Source of the DNA: Saccharothrix saharensis
Lineage (GTDB): Bacteria > Actinomycetota > Actinomycetes > Mycobacteriales > Pseudonocardiaceae
Length of the DNA: 64,000 nucleotides
Direction of reading: 5' to 3'
Assembly: GCF_006716745.1 (NCBI RefSeq)
Contig: NZ_VFPP01000001.1
Location: forward strand, 930,001-994,000
Below are positions 19,986 to 29,566 of the stretch, piece by piece (positions within the stretch are counted from its first letter, which is position 1; each line of letters starts with the position of its first letter). Position numbers and translations under genes: made by a program. The notes beneath the pieces were generated by a model. That model did no database searches, was not told the origin of the DNA, and saw only the letters and a list, made by a program, of their open reading frames with translations.

Positions 19986-22900
19986 TCACCGCAGGCCGTA
20001 GGCCCGGATGATCGTCTGGTCGACCGCGTTGCCCTCGGCGTCACGCGCCTGCGCCCGCAGCGAGACGAACGTCGCGCCGGCCGGGTGGACGACCGCCGCG
20101 AGCCACCGCTCGCCGACCTTGACCAGCGGCGCGGGCCGCCACGTCGCACCGTCGTCGAACGAGACCTGTACCGCGGGCTTGGCGACGCCCCTGGTGTCGG
20201 CCGAGCCGTTGCGCTGCACGTACACGGGGATCGCGAACGGCCGTCCGGCCGCCGCGCGGTTCTCGGCGTCCAACGACGGCGCGAACCGCACCGCGAGCAG
20301 CGGCAACGCGGCCGGCACCTCGCCCGCGACGTGCTCCGAGGTGAACGACCAGTCCGCCACCACGCGCGTGGACAACTCGGCCACGCCAGACCGCTCCGCC
20401 TCGGCGTGCACCCGGTAGGCGCCCTTGCCCGCGGGCACGACGCCCGCCACGTACCCGTCGTACGGCGATTCGGCGAGCAGCACGCCGTCGCGGTGCAGTG
20501 TCGTCCTGGCCGCCGTGACGTCGGAGAACCCGTAGTGGTTCGAGTCCTGGTCGGTGAACATCGGCAGCGACACCACGACCTCGTCACCGAGCCGCCCGCC
20601 CCACTCGTGCGCGCGGCCCGTGTCCGGGAACGCGGGACCGAACACGGCCGCGTTCCACTTCTCGGCCACCGGGCGGCCCGCGGTGAACCGGCGGGGCTGC
20701 GCGGTGCTCTGGAAGCTCTGCGGCGGGAACGCCTGCGGTTCGGGCATCTGGAGGAAGTCGCCGTACCAGTCGATGCCCGGCGTGTAGTACTCGGCGATCT
20801 CCAGCGGCAGCGGACCGCCCGCCATCTGGTCCCGGAAGCCGGTCGTGCCCGGTCCGGCCGAGGCGACGAGCGACTTGACCCGCACCAGGTCACGGCGCTG
20901 GAACGCGCGGTCGAGCCGGTCGGGCACCGCGCCGTCGTGCCGCCACGCGACCGAGTACTGGTACGGGCTGCCGACGTAACCGCCGCTGCCGTCGGGCTTC
21001 GCGAGCCGCCCGGCCACCTCGAAGCTCGCCGCACCGGGTGCGGACGTCTTCGACGGCACGAACAGCACGGCACCCGGCGGGAAGCCGATGAAGCCGGTAC
21101 CCGTGTCGCCCCAGGACGCCGTCCGGCGGAAGAACACCTCCGTGTAGCCGGCCTCCGCGTCCTTCTCGTCCACGGTCAACGCGATCGGCTTGCCCGCGCG
21201 CGCGTCGAACACGAACTCGGCGGGGCCGGTGATGACGGTGCTGGGCTCCAGCACCTGGGTGAGCTGCTGCGTCGCCCTGGTCTGGATGAACGCGTCGGCG
21301 TAGAACGTGCCCTTGGGCACGCGGGCGACCACCGTGCCGGACGGGTCGTGCGCCAGGTACGCCTTGCGGTGGTTCATGTCGACGAACCGGAAGGAGTAGT
21401 CCGGGGTGGGGGCGCCGGTGTGGTCGAGGAACGTGAGCTTCACGTCGTAGCTCTCGACCTCCTTGGTCACGCCGACCGGCGTGCGCAGCGGCGTGGCCCC
21501 GCCGGTCGCCACCACGGCACCGCTGTACCGGCCGTCCGGCCCGTCCAGCGAGGTGAGGACGGTGACGGCGAGCGCGGCTTCACCGCCGGCGGGCACGGTG
21601 AGCGAGGACGGCGAGAACGTGACCATGCCCGCGGGCGCGGGGTTGCCGTCCGGGTCGCGCAGGTCGGCGCTCGGGGTCAGGGTGACCGGGCCGGTGCCGG
21701 TGTTGCGGTAGACGATCTTCTGCTCGATCGGCTGGTCGTCCTGGTGCGGCCACCGCGCCACGCCCAGGCTCACCGACGCGGGCTCGGACGTCAGCGACTG
21801 CGCGACGGCAGCCGCCACGTCGACCCGGCCCGCGCCCTGCTCGTAGGCGGTCAGGTCGGGGTTGGGCTGCGCGCTCGCCATGAGTGCGCCCTTGATCCGC
21901 GCGGGCGTCCAGTCCGGGTGCTGCGCGGCGACGATCGCCGCCGCGCCCGCCACGTGCGGTGCGCTCATCGACGTGCCGGACAGCGCCACGTGCCCGTCGT
22001 CCACGGGGGTGCCGATGCGGCCGTTCGCCGCCTTGGCCGCCACGATGTCCACGCCCGGCGCGGTGATGTCCGGCTTGATCGCGTCGTCGTCCCAGCGCGG
22101 TCCGCGCGAGGAGAACTCCGCGAGTCCGTCCGACCGGTCCACCGCGCCCACGGTGAGCGCCAGGTCGGCCGCGGCGGGACTGCCGATCGTCTGCTCGGAC
22201 GGGCCGCTGTTGCCCGCCGAGACCACGAACAGCGCACCTCCGGTGCTGGTGAGCTGGTTGACGGCCAACGACATCGGGTCCGTGCCGTTGGTGCGCATGG
22301 AGCTGCCCAGGCTCATGTTGACCACGTCCGCGCCCGCCGCGACGGCCCACTCCATGCCCGCGATGATGTCGGACTCGTAGCCGCCGCCGTGGTCGCCGAG
22401 CACCTTGCCGTTGAGCACCGCGCTGTCCGGCGCGACGCCCTGGTACTCGCCGGCACCGGTGATGGTCGCCGCGACGTGCGTGCCGTGGCCGACCCGGTCG
22501 TCGGTGTCGGGGCTGTCGCTGAAGTTGCGCGACTCCACGACCGCGCCCGCCAGGTCCGGGTGGGTCGCGTCGACGCCGGTGTCCAGCACCGCGACCTTCG
22601 CGCCGGTCCCGGTGTGCCCGGCCTGCCACGCCCGCGGCGCGCCGATCTGCGGGACGCTGCGGTCGAGGGTGGCGCGGACCGGACCGTCCAGCCACACCTT
22701 CGTCACGCCCGCGGCCCGCGCGCCCGCCCAGAACGCGCCGTCCTTGGCCGCCTCGACCGCGTACCCGCCGATGCTCGGTAACGGCTCCCCGGCCACCGCC
22801 GGGCCGGTCGACGTCACGATCAGCGGCGTGACGCGGGTCGACCGGTCGTCGTACCCGGCCCGGATCAGACCCGTGACGTCGAACAGCCGCTCGTCCAGCC

Positions 22901-23189
22901 GACCGGAGCGCACGTCGGCCAGCACGTCGGTCGGCAGCACGTGCAGGTCGCCGTGCTCGTCCAGCCGCTGCACGAACCGCACTTCGGCCCGGCCGCGACC
23001 GGGCCGCACCCGGGCGCGGTTGTCGCGCACGGTGACGACGTCGCCGGTGACCAGCGTGATCGTGCCCTCCGGCGGCGCGCCGCCCGGCCGCATGCCGGTC
23101 GCCTCCGGCGGCTCGGCCGCGGCCGGGACCGTCGCGGCGACCATCACCACCACCGCGACCAGCCCGGATGCCTTGGTCCTGCGGGACAT
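19986..23189 (-). CDS. Large secreted S8 (subtilisin-like) serine protease
   Basis: A 1067-aa exported protease. The signal peptide MSRRTKASGLVAVVVMVAAT leads to an ~150-residue pro-region (ITLVTGDVVTVRD). The catalytic triad is visible: Asp in VAVLDTGVDATHPDL (~201), His in GHGTHVAATITG (~236) and Ser in LSGTSMSAPHVAGAAA (~405), with the oxyanion Asn in VVSAGNSGP. The remaining ~600 residues are beta-rich domains of unknown role. The ATG at 23189 has GAGGGGAG upstream. Proteins with this layout are common secreted peptidases of filamentous actinobacteria. Confidence 0.95.
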   Translation of the reverse strand: MSRRTKASGLVAVVVMVAATVPAAAEPPEATGMRPGGAPPEGTITLVTGDVVTVRDNRARVRPGRGRAEVRFVQRLDEHGDLHVLPTDVLADVRSGRLDERLFDVTGLIRAGYDDRSTRVTPLIVTSTGPAVAGEPLPSIGGYAVEAAKDGAFWAGARAAGVTKVWLDGPVRATLDRSVPQIGAPRAWQAGHTGTGAKVAVLDTGVDATHPDLAGAVVESRNFSDSPDTDDRVGHGTHVAATITGAGEYQGVAPDSAVLNGKVLGDHGGGYESDIIAGMEWAVAAGADVVNMSLGSSMRTNGTDPMSLAVNQLTSTGGALFVVSAGNSGPSEQTIGSPAAADLALTVGAVDRSDGLAEFSSRGPRWDDDAIKPDITAPGVDIVAAKAANGRIGTPVDDGHVALSGTSMSAPHVAGAAAIVAAQHPDWTPARIKGALMASAQPNPDLTAYEQGAGRVDVAAAVAQSLTSEPASVSLGVARWPHQDDQPIEQKIVYRNTGTGPVTLTPSADLRDPDGNPAPAGMVTFSPSSLTVPAGGEAALAVTVLTSLDGPDGRYSGAVVATGGATPLRTPVGVTKEVESYDVKLTFLDHTGAPTPDYSFRFVDMNHRKAYLAHDPSGTVVARVPKGTFYADAFIQTRATQQLTQVLEPSTVITGPAEFVFDARAGKPIALTVDEKDAEAGYTEVFFRRTASWGDTGTGFIGFPPGAVLFVPSKTSAPGAASFEVAGRLAKPDGSGGYVGSPYQYSVAWRHDGAVPDRLDRAFQRRDLVRVKSLVASAGPGTTGFRDQMAGGPLPLEIAEYYTPGIDWYGDFLQMPEPQAFPPQSFQSTAQPRRFTAGRPVAEKWNAAVFGPAFPDTGRAHEWGGRLGDEVVVSLPMFTDQDSNHYGFSDVTAARTTLHRDGVLLAESPYDGYVAGVVPAGKGAYRVHAEAERSGVAELSTRVVADWSFTSEHVAGEVPAALPLLAVRFAPSLDAENRAAAGRPFAIPVYVQRNGSADTRGVAKPAVQVSFDDGATWRPAPLVKVGERWLAAVVHPAGATFVSLRAQARDAEGNAVDQTIIRAYGLR

Positions 23190-23448
23190 GTGGACTCCCC
23201 TCACCGTGGCGGCGCTCGGTGTGCCCGCCACTGCCCTCAGTGACTAGGACACCGCGCAGCGCTACCGCGTTGCTTCGGGGAGGCGCACATCCGGGGCGCG
23301 ATACCCGCTTGGCCCAACCGTTCCCGCCCGGTCGTCATGCGGGCCGACGTGGTACGCGGGTCGCATTCCGCTGTCCGGCCGACGCCGGCACCGGGTCGCC
23401 GAGGCTACGTTCGAATCGATTCAGCGGACATCTCGCAATGGAGCGACC

Positions 23449-24582
23449 ATGCCCAAGTTACGCACGCCCGCCGCCGTCCTCGCGCTGGCCGCGGCCCTGC
23501 CGCTGGTGACCGCGCCCGCCGCGCAGGCGAGTGCCCTGATCACCGAACTGCCCGGTCTGCCCGGCTACCCCACCCACCGCACCATCGCGGTCAACGACCT
23601 CGGCCAGGTCATCGGGGCCACCTCCGGCAACGGCGCACCGCACACCGTGCACTGGTCGCCCGGCGGTGCGGCCACCGACCTCGGCCTCGGCACGCCGTCC
23701 GGACTGAACGAGGTCGGCCAGGTGCTGATCCAGCAGGCCGTCAGCGGCGCGGGCCCGTACGTGCAGCGGCCGCGGATCTGGCAGGCGGGCAAGGTCACCG
23801 ACATCTCGCCGGGCGGCGGCTGGGTCATCGCGTCGGCGATCAACAACGACGGCGTGGTCCCGATGACGTACTCCACCTCGTCGTCGGGCTACCACCAGGA
23901 GCGCGCGGTCGTGTGGCGGGACGGCAAGCACACGGCGTTGCCGCTGACCGGGCCGCACCTGTGGCTGAGCGCGGTCAACGAGGCCGGGGTCGTCGCGGGC
24001 AACAAGCTGCCCATGTTCAGCGGCGACGCGTACGCGTTCCGCTGCGTGACCACCACGTCGTGCGAGCCGCTGGCCACCGTGCCCGGCAGCGGCATGTACT
24101 CCGTCGAGGCGATCAACGAGGCCGGCGTGGTCGTCGGCAACCAGGGCACGCAGGCGTTGCGCTGGGAGGGCTCCGGCGTCACGGTGCTGAGCGCGTCCGG
24201 TGGCGTGGCCGACGGCCCGCAGGCGATCAACGAGCGCGGCGACGTCGTCGGCTGGACCACCGAGTTCACCGGCGTGCGCAAGGCGACGCTGTGGCCCGCC
24301 GGCGGCAAGGCGGTCGACCTGGGCGTGCCGGGACCGTCCGAGGCGGTCGCGGTCAACGAGCGCGGTGACGTGATCGGCTGGACCTCCGCGGACAACCCCG
24401 ACGCGCCCCGCGCGTTCCTGTGGCGCGACGGGCGGATCACCTACCTGGGTTCGCTCGGCGGCGCGCACAGCCTGCCGACCGCGTTGAACGACCGGGGCAC
24501 GATCGTCGGCGAGAGCACCACCGCGGACGGCACGCTCAAGGCCGTGAAGTGGAACCTGATCACCACGACGCCGCGGCGCTGA
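23449..24582 (+). CDS. Secreted HAF-repeat protein
   Basis: A 377-aa exported protein. The signal peptide (KLRTPAAVLALAAALPLV) ends near AQASAL. At least six repeats of the HAF type follow, each with an INxxGxVVG core: AVNDLGQVIG, AINNDGVVPM, AVNEAGVVAG, AINEAGVVVG, AINERGDVVG, AVNERGDVIG and ALNDRGTIVG. Each unit is followed by a W-x-x-G-K/R strand, so the fold is probably a beta-propeller. Function unknown. A hairpin lies directly after the stop. Confidence 0.88.
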   Translation: MPKLRTPAAVLALAAALPLVTAPAAQASALITELPGLPGYPTHRTIAVNDLGQVIGATSGNGAPHTVHWSPGGAATDLGLGTPSGLNEVGQVLIQQAVSGAGPYVQRPRIWQAGKVTDISPGGGWVIASAINNDGVVPMTYSTSSSGYHQERAVVWRDGKHTALPLTGPHLWLSAVNEAGVVAGNKLPMFSGDAYAFRCVTTTSCEPLATVPGSGMYSVEAINEAGVVVGNQGTQALRWEGSGVTVLSASGGVADGPQAINERGDVVGWTTEFTGVRKATLWPAGGKAVDLGVPGPSEAVAVNERGDVIGWTSADNPDAPRAFLWRDGRITYLGSLGGAHSLPTALNDRGTIVGESTTADGTLKAVKWNLITTTPRR

Positions 24583-24590
24583 TCGCGGTC

Positions 24591-24619
24591 GCGGGGGCCG
24601 GCACCGGGTCGGCCCCCGC
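24591..24619. terminator. Convergent hairpin terminator
   Basis: GCGGGGGCCG (24591-24600) and CGGCCCCCGC (24610-24619) flank a 9-base loop between the HAF gene and the convergent kdpD. Confidence 0.8.
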
Positions 24620-24621
24620 GG

Positions 24622-27189
24622 TCACGCCGTCGTCACCGCCGCGATCGGCAGCGAGATCACGATGGTCAGGCCGCCGCCGGGGGTGTCCTCCGCGGTGAGG
24701 GCGCCGCCCATGGCGTCCACGAACCCCTTGGCCACGCTCAGCCCGAGCCCGATGCCCGGCGTCGCGTCCCGGTCGCCGAGGCGTTGGAACGGCGCGAACA
24801 CCGCGCTCGCCGTGTTCTTCGGCAGCCCCTGCCCGTGGTCGACCACGCGCAGCTCGACCCGGTCGCCGTAGGCGCTGGCCCGCACCGCGACCTCCGGCTC
24901 GTCGGCGTTGATCCGGCCGTCGCCGTCCACGTCGACCAGGCGGCGCGGGGTGAGCCTGCCGTGCCGCAGCGCGTTGTCGACCACGTTCGCCACCACGCGT
25001 TCCAGCAGGCCCAGGTCGGCGAGCACGGGCGGCAGGTGCTCGGCCACGTCGACCGACACCGTGGCGCGTTCGTCGATGCCGGCCAGAGCGCGCGCCACCA
25101 CCTCGTCGTAGGTCACCGCACGCAGTTGCGGCACGACCGCGCCGGTGGCCAACCGGGACGAGTCGAGCAGGTTGTCGATCAGCCCGGCGAGCCGGTCCGC
25201 GGACACCTCGACGGTCTCCAGCAGTTCGACGGTGTCCTCCTCCGACAGCACCAGATCGGCGTCACGCAGGCTGCCGATCGCGGCTTTGATCGAGGTAAGC
25301 GGCGTGCGCAGGTCGTGGCCCACGGCGGAAAGCAGGGCCGTGCGCAGCTCCGTGGTCTCCGCCCGCCGCTGCGCCTCGGCGGTCTCGGCGGCCATCCGCT
25401 GCTGCCGCAACGCCATCAGCGCCTGGCCGGCCGCGGCTTCCAGCGCCCGCTGGTCGGCGGCGGGCAGCGTCCGGCCGCGCAGCGCCAGGTGGACGTCGGC
25501 CGTCACCGGCACGTCCACGTCCGCTTCGTCCGGCTCGGAGCACGGCCGCGGCCCGACGCACGCCACCCGTTCCCACTCGCCGTCCCGCCGCTCCAGCAGC
25601 GCCACCGACTCCAGCGCGAAGTTCTCCCGCACCTTCTCCAGCATCCGGGCCAGCGGGAACGGGCTGGTCAGCACCGTGCGCGCGTAGGAGGCGAGCAACG
25701 CGGCCTCGGTGCGGGCCCGCGCGCCCTGCTCGGCCACGCGCGCGGCCCGGTCCACCACGAGCGCGACCAGGCCCGCCGCCACCAGCATCGCGACCAGCGT
25801 GACGAGGTTCGCCGGGGTGGCCACGGTCAGGCTGTGGTAGGGCGGGGTGAAGAAGAAGTTCAGCAGCCCCGCGCCGAGGAACGCCGCCACCAGCGCCGGA
25901 CCGAGCCCACCGACCAGCGCGACCACCACCGTGGCCAGGAAGAACCCGACCAGGTCGGTGGACTGCGACAGGCCGTCCCGCCCCGCCAGACCGATCGCCG
26001 TCACGACGGCGGGCAGCAACGCCGCCAACACCCACCCCGACGGCTTGCGCACCCGGTCGCGCGGGATGCCGCCCCACCGCCACCGCCGACCGCGCCGCGC
26101 CTCGTCGTGGGTGACCATGTGCACGTCGATCGGCCCGGACGCCTGGATGGTCGCCGCGCCGATGCCCTCGTCGAACACCCGGGCCAGCCGCGACCGGCGG
26201 GACGTGCCGAGCACGAGCTGGGTGGCGTTCACGCCGCGCGCGAAGTCCAGCAACGCGGTCGGCACGTCGTCGCCGACCACGGTGTGGAACGTCGCGCCGA
26301 CGTCCTCGGTCACCCGCCGGAACCCGGCCACCAGCTGCGGCGACACCCCGGCCAACCCGTCGCCGCGCATGATGTGCACGACCATCAGCTCCGCGCCCGC
26401 GCGTGCCGCGACCCGCCGGGCGCGCCGGATCAGCGTCTCGCTCTCCGGGCCGCCGCTGATCGCGACGACGACCCGTTCCCTGGTCTCCCAGGTGTCGGTG
26501 ATGCGCTGCTCCGAGCGGTAGCGCTGCAACGCCACGTCCACCTGGTCGGCCACCCAGAGCAGGGCCAGTTCACGCAGGGCGGTCAGGTTGCCGACCCGGA
26601 AGTAGTTGCCCAGCGCCGCGTCGATCCGGTGCGCCGCGTAGACGTTGCCGTGCGCCAGGCGGCGGCGCAGCGCTTCCGGCGTGATGTCGACCAGCTCGAC
26701 CTGCTCGGCCCGCCGCACCACCTCGTCGGGCACGGTCTCGCGCTGCCGCACGCCGGTGATGCGCTCGACCACGTCGTTGAGCGATTCGAGGTGCTGCACG
26801 TTCACCGTGGACAGCACGTCGATGCCCGCTTCCAGCAGTTCCTCGACGTCCTGCCACCGCTTCGCGTTGCGCGAGCCCGGGGCGTTGGTGTGCGCGAGTT
26901 CGTCGACCACGGCCACCTCGGGTTTGCGCGCCAGGAGCCCGTCGACGTCCAACTCGGTGTCGGGTCGCCGGCGGGCCAGGTGCTCCAAGCCGTCCAGCAG
27001 CGCGGCGGTGTTCTCCCGGCCGTGCGTCTCGACCAGGCCGACCACGACGTCCGTGCCCCGGTCACGCCGCCGGTGCGCCTCGCCCAGCATGGCGAACGTC
27101 TTGCCGACACCGGGTGCCGCGCCGAAGTAGATCCTCAGCTCACCGCGCTTGCGCTTGCCTGCCACGGCCCACAGTGTGCGCGTGGCCAC
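24622..27189 (-). CDS. kdpD: KdpD-type osmosensitive K+ sensor histidine kinase, orphan
   Basis: An 855-aa sensor kinase. The N-terminal KdpD domain has a P-loop GAAPGVGKT (~23-31) and VVDELAHTNAPG. A universal-stress-protein-like domain follows (RVVVAISGGPESETLIRRAR). About four membrane helices (DUF4118) lie near residues 385-480. A GAF-like linker precedes the kinase: H-box AVGHDLRTPLTSIK (His ~625), N-box VVANVVDNALRHG, G-box GIGLGLSVAKGF. KdpD normally controls the high-affinity KdpFABC potassium pump through KdpE. Neither kdpE nor kdpABC is adjacent here. GTG 27165 is an alternative start. Confidence 0.92.
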   Translation of the reverse strand: MATRTLWAVAGKRKRGELRIYFGAAPGVGKTFAMLGEAHRRRDRGTDVVVGLVETHGRENTAALLDGLEHLARRRPDTELDVDGLLARKPEVAVVDELAHTNAPGSRNAKRWQDVEELLEAGIDVLSTVNVQHLESLNDVVERITGVRQRETVPDEVVRRAEQVELVDITPEALRRRLAHGNVYAAHRIDAALGNYFRVGNLTALRELALLWVADQVDVALQRYRSEQRITDTWETRERVVVAISGGPESETLIRRARRVAARAGAELMVVHIMRGDGLAGVSPQLVAGFRRVTEDVGATFHTVVGDDVPTALLDFARGVNATQLVLGTSRRSRLARVFDEGIGAATIQASGPIDVHMVTHDEARRGRRWRWGGIPRDRVRKPSGWVLAALLPAVVTAIGLAGRDGLSQSTDLVGFFLATVVVALVGGLGPALVAAFLGAGLLNFFFTPPYHSLTVATPANLVTLVAMLVAAGLVALVVDRAARVAEQGARARTEAALLASYARTVLTSPFPLARMLEKVRENFALESVALLERRDGEWERVACVGPRPCSEPDEADVDVPVTADVHLALRGRTLPAADQRALEAAAGQALMALRQQRMAAETAEAQRRAETTELRTALLSAVGHDLRTPLTSIKAAIGSLRDADLVLSEEDTVELLETVEVSADRLAGLIDNLLDSSRLATGAVVPQLRAVTYDEVVARALAGIDERATVSVDVAEHLPPVLADLGLLERVVANVVDNALRHGRLTPRRLVDVDGDGRINADEPEVAVRASAYGDRVELRVVDHGQGLPKNTASAVFAPFQRLGDRDATPGIGLGLSVAKGFVDAMGGALTAEDTPGGGLTIVISLPIAAVTTA

Positions 27190-27347
27190 CGGCCCGCGCG
27201 GCCCGCCCCCGGACCTTTACGCCGTCTTGACGACCCCGGTGCCGCGACGAAGTGTTCACCGGGAGTTCGACTCCGCGCACCACCCGGCGCCACGGCGCGA
27301 AACGATACTTCCGCCTGCCCCCGTTCGGGTCATGATCGGAGTACCGC

Positions 27348-29030
27348 ATGTCGCACGACCACAGCCACGAACACCACCACCAGGGCGTGGAGGGCAGCTG
27401 GCGCGACGCGGAGGACGACCGGCCGCTCTCGGTGGCGCGACGCCGGTTCCTCGCCGGGCTGGGCGCGGCCGGGGTGGCGACCACCCTGGGCGCGCTGCCC
27501 GCCCACGCGCACGGCGACCGGCCGGCCACTCCGGTCAACCCGTGGGGTGGGCGCGGTCGGTGGTTCGCCGGAGACCACCACATCCACACCAAGTACTCGT
27601 CCGACGGCCAGTACGAGGTGGCGCAGCAGGTCGCCAAGGCGCGCGAGCACGGGCTCGACTGGGTCGTCATCACCGACCACGGCGGGGTGGCGCACGAGAA
27701 GTTCTCCATCGGCCAGGTCGCGCCGGACATCGAGCGGGCCCGCAGGTCGTACCGGGACGTGCTCGTCTACCAGGGCCTGGAGTGGAACATCCCGGGCGCG
27801 GAGCACGCCACGGTGTTCCTGCCGCCCGGGCGGTCCGCGGTGGACATCCTGCGGGCGTTCGAGGCGGCCTACGACGGGGGCGTGCTGTCCACGCCGGTGG
27901 CGAGCGGCGGCAAGGGTCTGATCACCCGCTCGACCTCGGCCGACGGCGAGCCGTACGCGTTGGCGGCCCTGCGGTACCTGGAGGCGCAGGTGCTCTCCGG
28001 CCGCACGGAGATCGCGCTGATGTTCGCCAACCACCCGTCGCGGCGCGGTGTGGACAGCCCGCACGAGTTCCGCGGCTGGCGCGACGCGGCACCCGGCGTG
28101 GCGGTCGGCATGGAGGGCGCGCCCGGCCACCAGGCGGCGGGCGTCCCGACCGCGAACGGCGGCCGCGGGGCCGCCCGCGGGCTTTACGACGCCTCGCCGA
28201 ACCAGGACAGCTTCCCCGGCTTCGCACCGACCGCGACGGAGAACCCGTACCGCACCTACGGCGGCTTCGACTGGATGACCGCCAAGGTCGGCGGGCTGTG
28301 GGACTCGCTGCTGGCCGAGGGCAGGCCGTGGTGGGTCACCGCCACCTCCGACGCGCACCGGGTGCACCGGGACACGCACGTCCAGGGCACCGGCAACCAC
28401 AGCGAGACCGGCAGCAAGGGCGCACCCGTCGACACCGGCGTGCCGCAGGTCGAAGGCGACTACTGGCCCGGCTTCTACAGCTCCACCCTGGTCGGCGCGG
28501 ACTCGAAGTCCTATGTGGACGTGATGCGCGGCATGCAGGCCGGCAAGGTCGTCGCGGTGCACGGGCGGATCGTCGACGGGCTGACCGTGCGGGTCCGCTC
28601 GCTCGGCGAGGGCGACAACCGGGGCGTCACGATCGGCGGCCGCACGTTCGTCCGGCGCGGTCACGACGTCGAGGTGGTGGTCGAGGTCGACCTGGCGCGC
28701 GGGGCCAACTTCGCGGGCCTGGTGCCGCGCCTGGCGAAGGTGGACCTGATCGCCGGTCCCGTCACCGGTCCGGCGGCCGACCGCGACGCGTTCACCGCAC
28801 CCGCCACGACCGTGGTGAAGTCGTTCGAGGTCGCCCGCACCGCGCGCGGCACGGTCCGGTTCACGCACGTGTTCCGCCGCGTGGAAGGTGCGTTCTACCT
28901 GCGGCTGCGCGGCTCGGACGGCAACCGGCTGACCTCCGACGGCCACCCGGTGATGGACGTCGTCGGTGACGCCGACCCGTGGTCGGACCTGTGGTTCTAC
29001 GCCAACCCGGTGTTCGTGGACGTCATCTGA
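27348..29030 (+). CDS. Tat-exported PHP-domain metallophosphoesterase-like protein with His-rich N-terminus
   Basis: A 560-aa protein. The first 13 residues (MSHDHSHEHHHQG) are strongly His-rich and precede a twin-arginine signal, ARRRFLAGLGAAGVAT, with cleavage after AHAHG. The PHP metal site is seen in GDHHIHTKYSSDGQYEV, DWVVITDHGG, LEWNIPG, and later ATSDAHRVHRDTHV. The C-terminal ~190 residues are beta-rich. PHP proteins hydrolyse phosphoesters with two or three metals; the extracytoplasmic substrate is unknown. The stop overlaps the next start (TGATG), so the two genes are coupled. Confidence 0.88.
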   Translation: MSHDHSHEHHHQGVEGSWRDAEDDRPLSVARRRFLAGLGAAGVATTLGALPAHAHGDRPATPVNPWGGRGRWFAGDHHIHTKYSSDGQYEVAQQVAKAREHGLDWVVITDHGGVAHEKFSIGQVAPDIERARRSYRDVLVYQGLEWNIPGAEHATVFLPPGRSAVDILRAFEAAYDGGVLSTPVASGGKGLITRSTSADGEPYALAALRYLEAQVLSGRTEIALMFANHPSRRGVDSPHEFRGWRDAAPGVAVGMEGAPGHQAAGVPTANGGRGAARGLYDASPNQDSFPGFAPTATENPYRTYGGFDWMTAKVGGLWDSLLAEGRPWWVTATSDAHRVHRDTHVQGTGNHSETGSKGAPVDTGVPQVEGDYWPGFYSSTLVGADSKSYVDVMRGMQAGKVVAVHGRIVDGLTVRVRSLGEGDNRGVTIGGRTFVRRGHDVEVVVEVDLARGANFAGLVPRLAKVDLIAGPVTGPAADRDAFTAPATTVVKSFEVARTARGTVRFTHVFRRVEGAFYLRLRGSDGNRLTSDGHPVMDVVGDADPWSDLWFYANPVFVDVI

Positions 29031-29566
29031 TGAGCTGGCTCGGCGCCGTGCCCGCCCTGCCCGGCGAGCACGGCGCGGCGCACCGGGACGCGCTGCTGCT
29101 GGCTGCGCTCGGTGACGTGCCCGCGGACTTCGTGTGCACGCACATCGACCGGTCCGGGCCCGTCGCCGTCACCACCCTCTCGGCCCACGTGACCGGCGAG
29201 GTGGACGTGGACCGGCTGGCGGCGGCCCTGCGCGGCCCGGTGGCGCTGGTCGACGACTCCGACACCCCGGCCGCACGCGCCGCCAGGGCGGGCCGCGACC
29301 GCGTCGACGGCCGGTGCGTCCGGTTCCCCGGCCAGTCGCTGCTCACCGGCACGCACCCCGCGGCCGAGGTGGTGGCGGTGTCGGCGATCGACCGGGTGGT
29401 CGGCATCGGCGTCGAGGTCGCGCCGGGCGACCCCGTGCGGACGCTGGGCTTCCTGCGCCCGGTCTGCGCGGACGGCGAGCTGCTGCTACTGGTGGAACCC
29501 GCGGTCGGCGGCGTGCTGCGACCGGCGGAGGCGGAGAGCCCGCACCAGTGCTGCGGGGGTCATTGA
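29030..29566 (+). CDS. Unrecognised 178-aa protein coupled to the PHP gene
   Basis: No family recognised. The protein is acidic and alpha/beta in character (LLLAALGDVPADFVCTHIDR, VVAVSAIDRVVGIGVEV) and ends in HQCCGGH, a possible metal-binding tail. There is no signal peptide or membrane helix. Its ATG shares a base with the stop of the PHP gene, so it is translated with it. The last ~80 bases overlap the 3' end of the DUF6010 gene on the other strand. A role in metal supply to, or maturation of, the PHP protein is only a guess from the tail and the pairing. Confidence 0.7.
   Translation: MSWLGAVPALPGEHGAAHRDALLLAALGDVPADFVCTHIDRSGPVAVTTLSAHVTGEVDVDRLAAALRGPVALVDDSDTPAARAARAGRDRVDGRCVRFPGQSLLTGTHPAAEVVAVSAIDRVVGIGVEVAPGDPVRTLGFLRPVCADGELLLLVEPAVGGVLRPAEAESPHQCCGGH

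Noticed and set aside
23395-23435. tRNA-like GTTCGAATC sequence
   Set aside because: Matches a T-loop by chance but no acceptor stem, D-arm or anticodon arm can be folded around it.
29486-29566. Overlap of the PHP-partner and DUF6010 genes as an error in one of them
   Set aside because: Both frames have family-like or coupled starts and plausible ends; short tail-to-tail overlaps also occur at accD/VanZ and Clp_N-TIR/glyA in this window.
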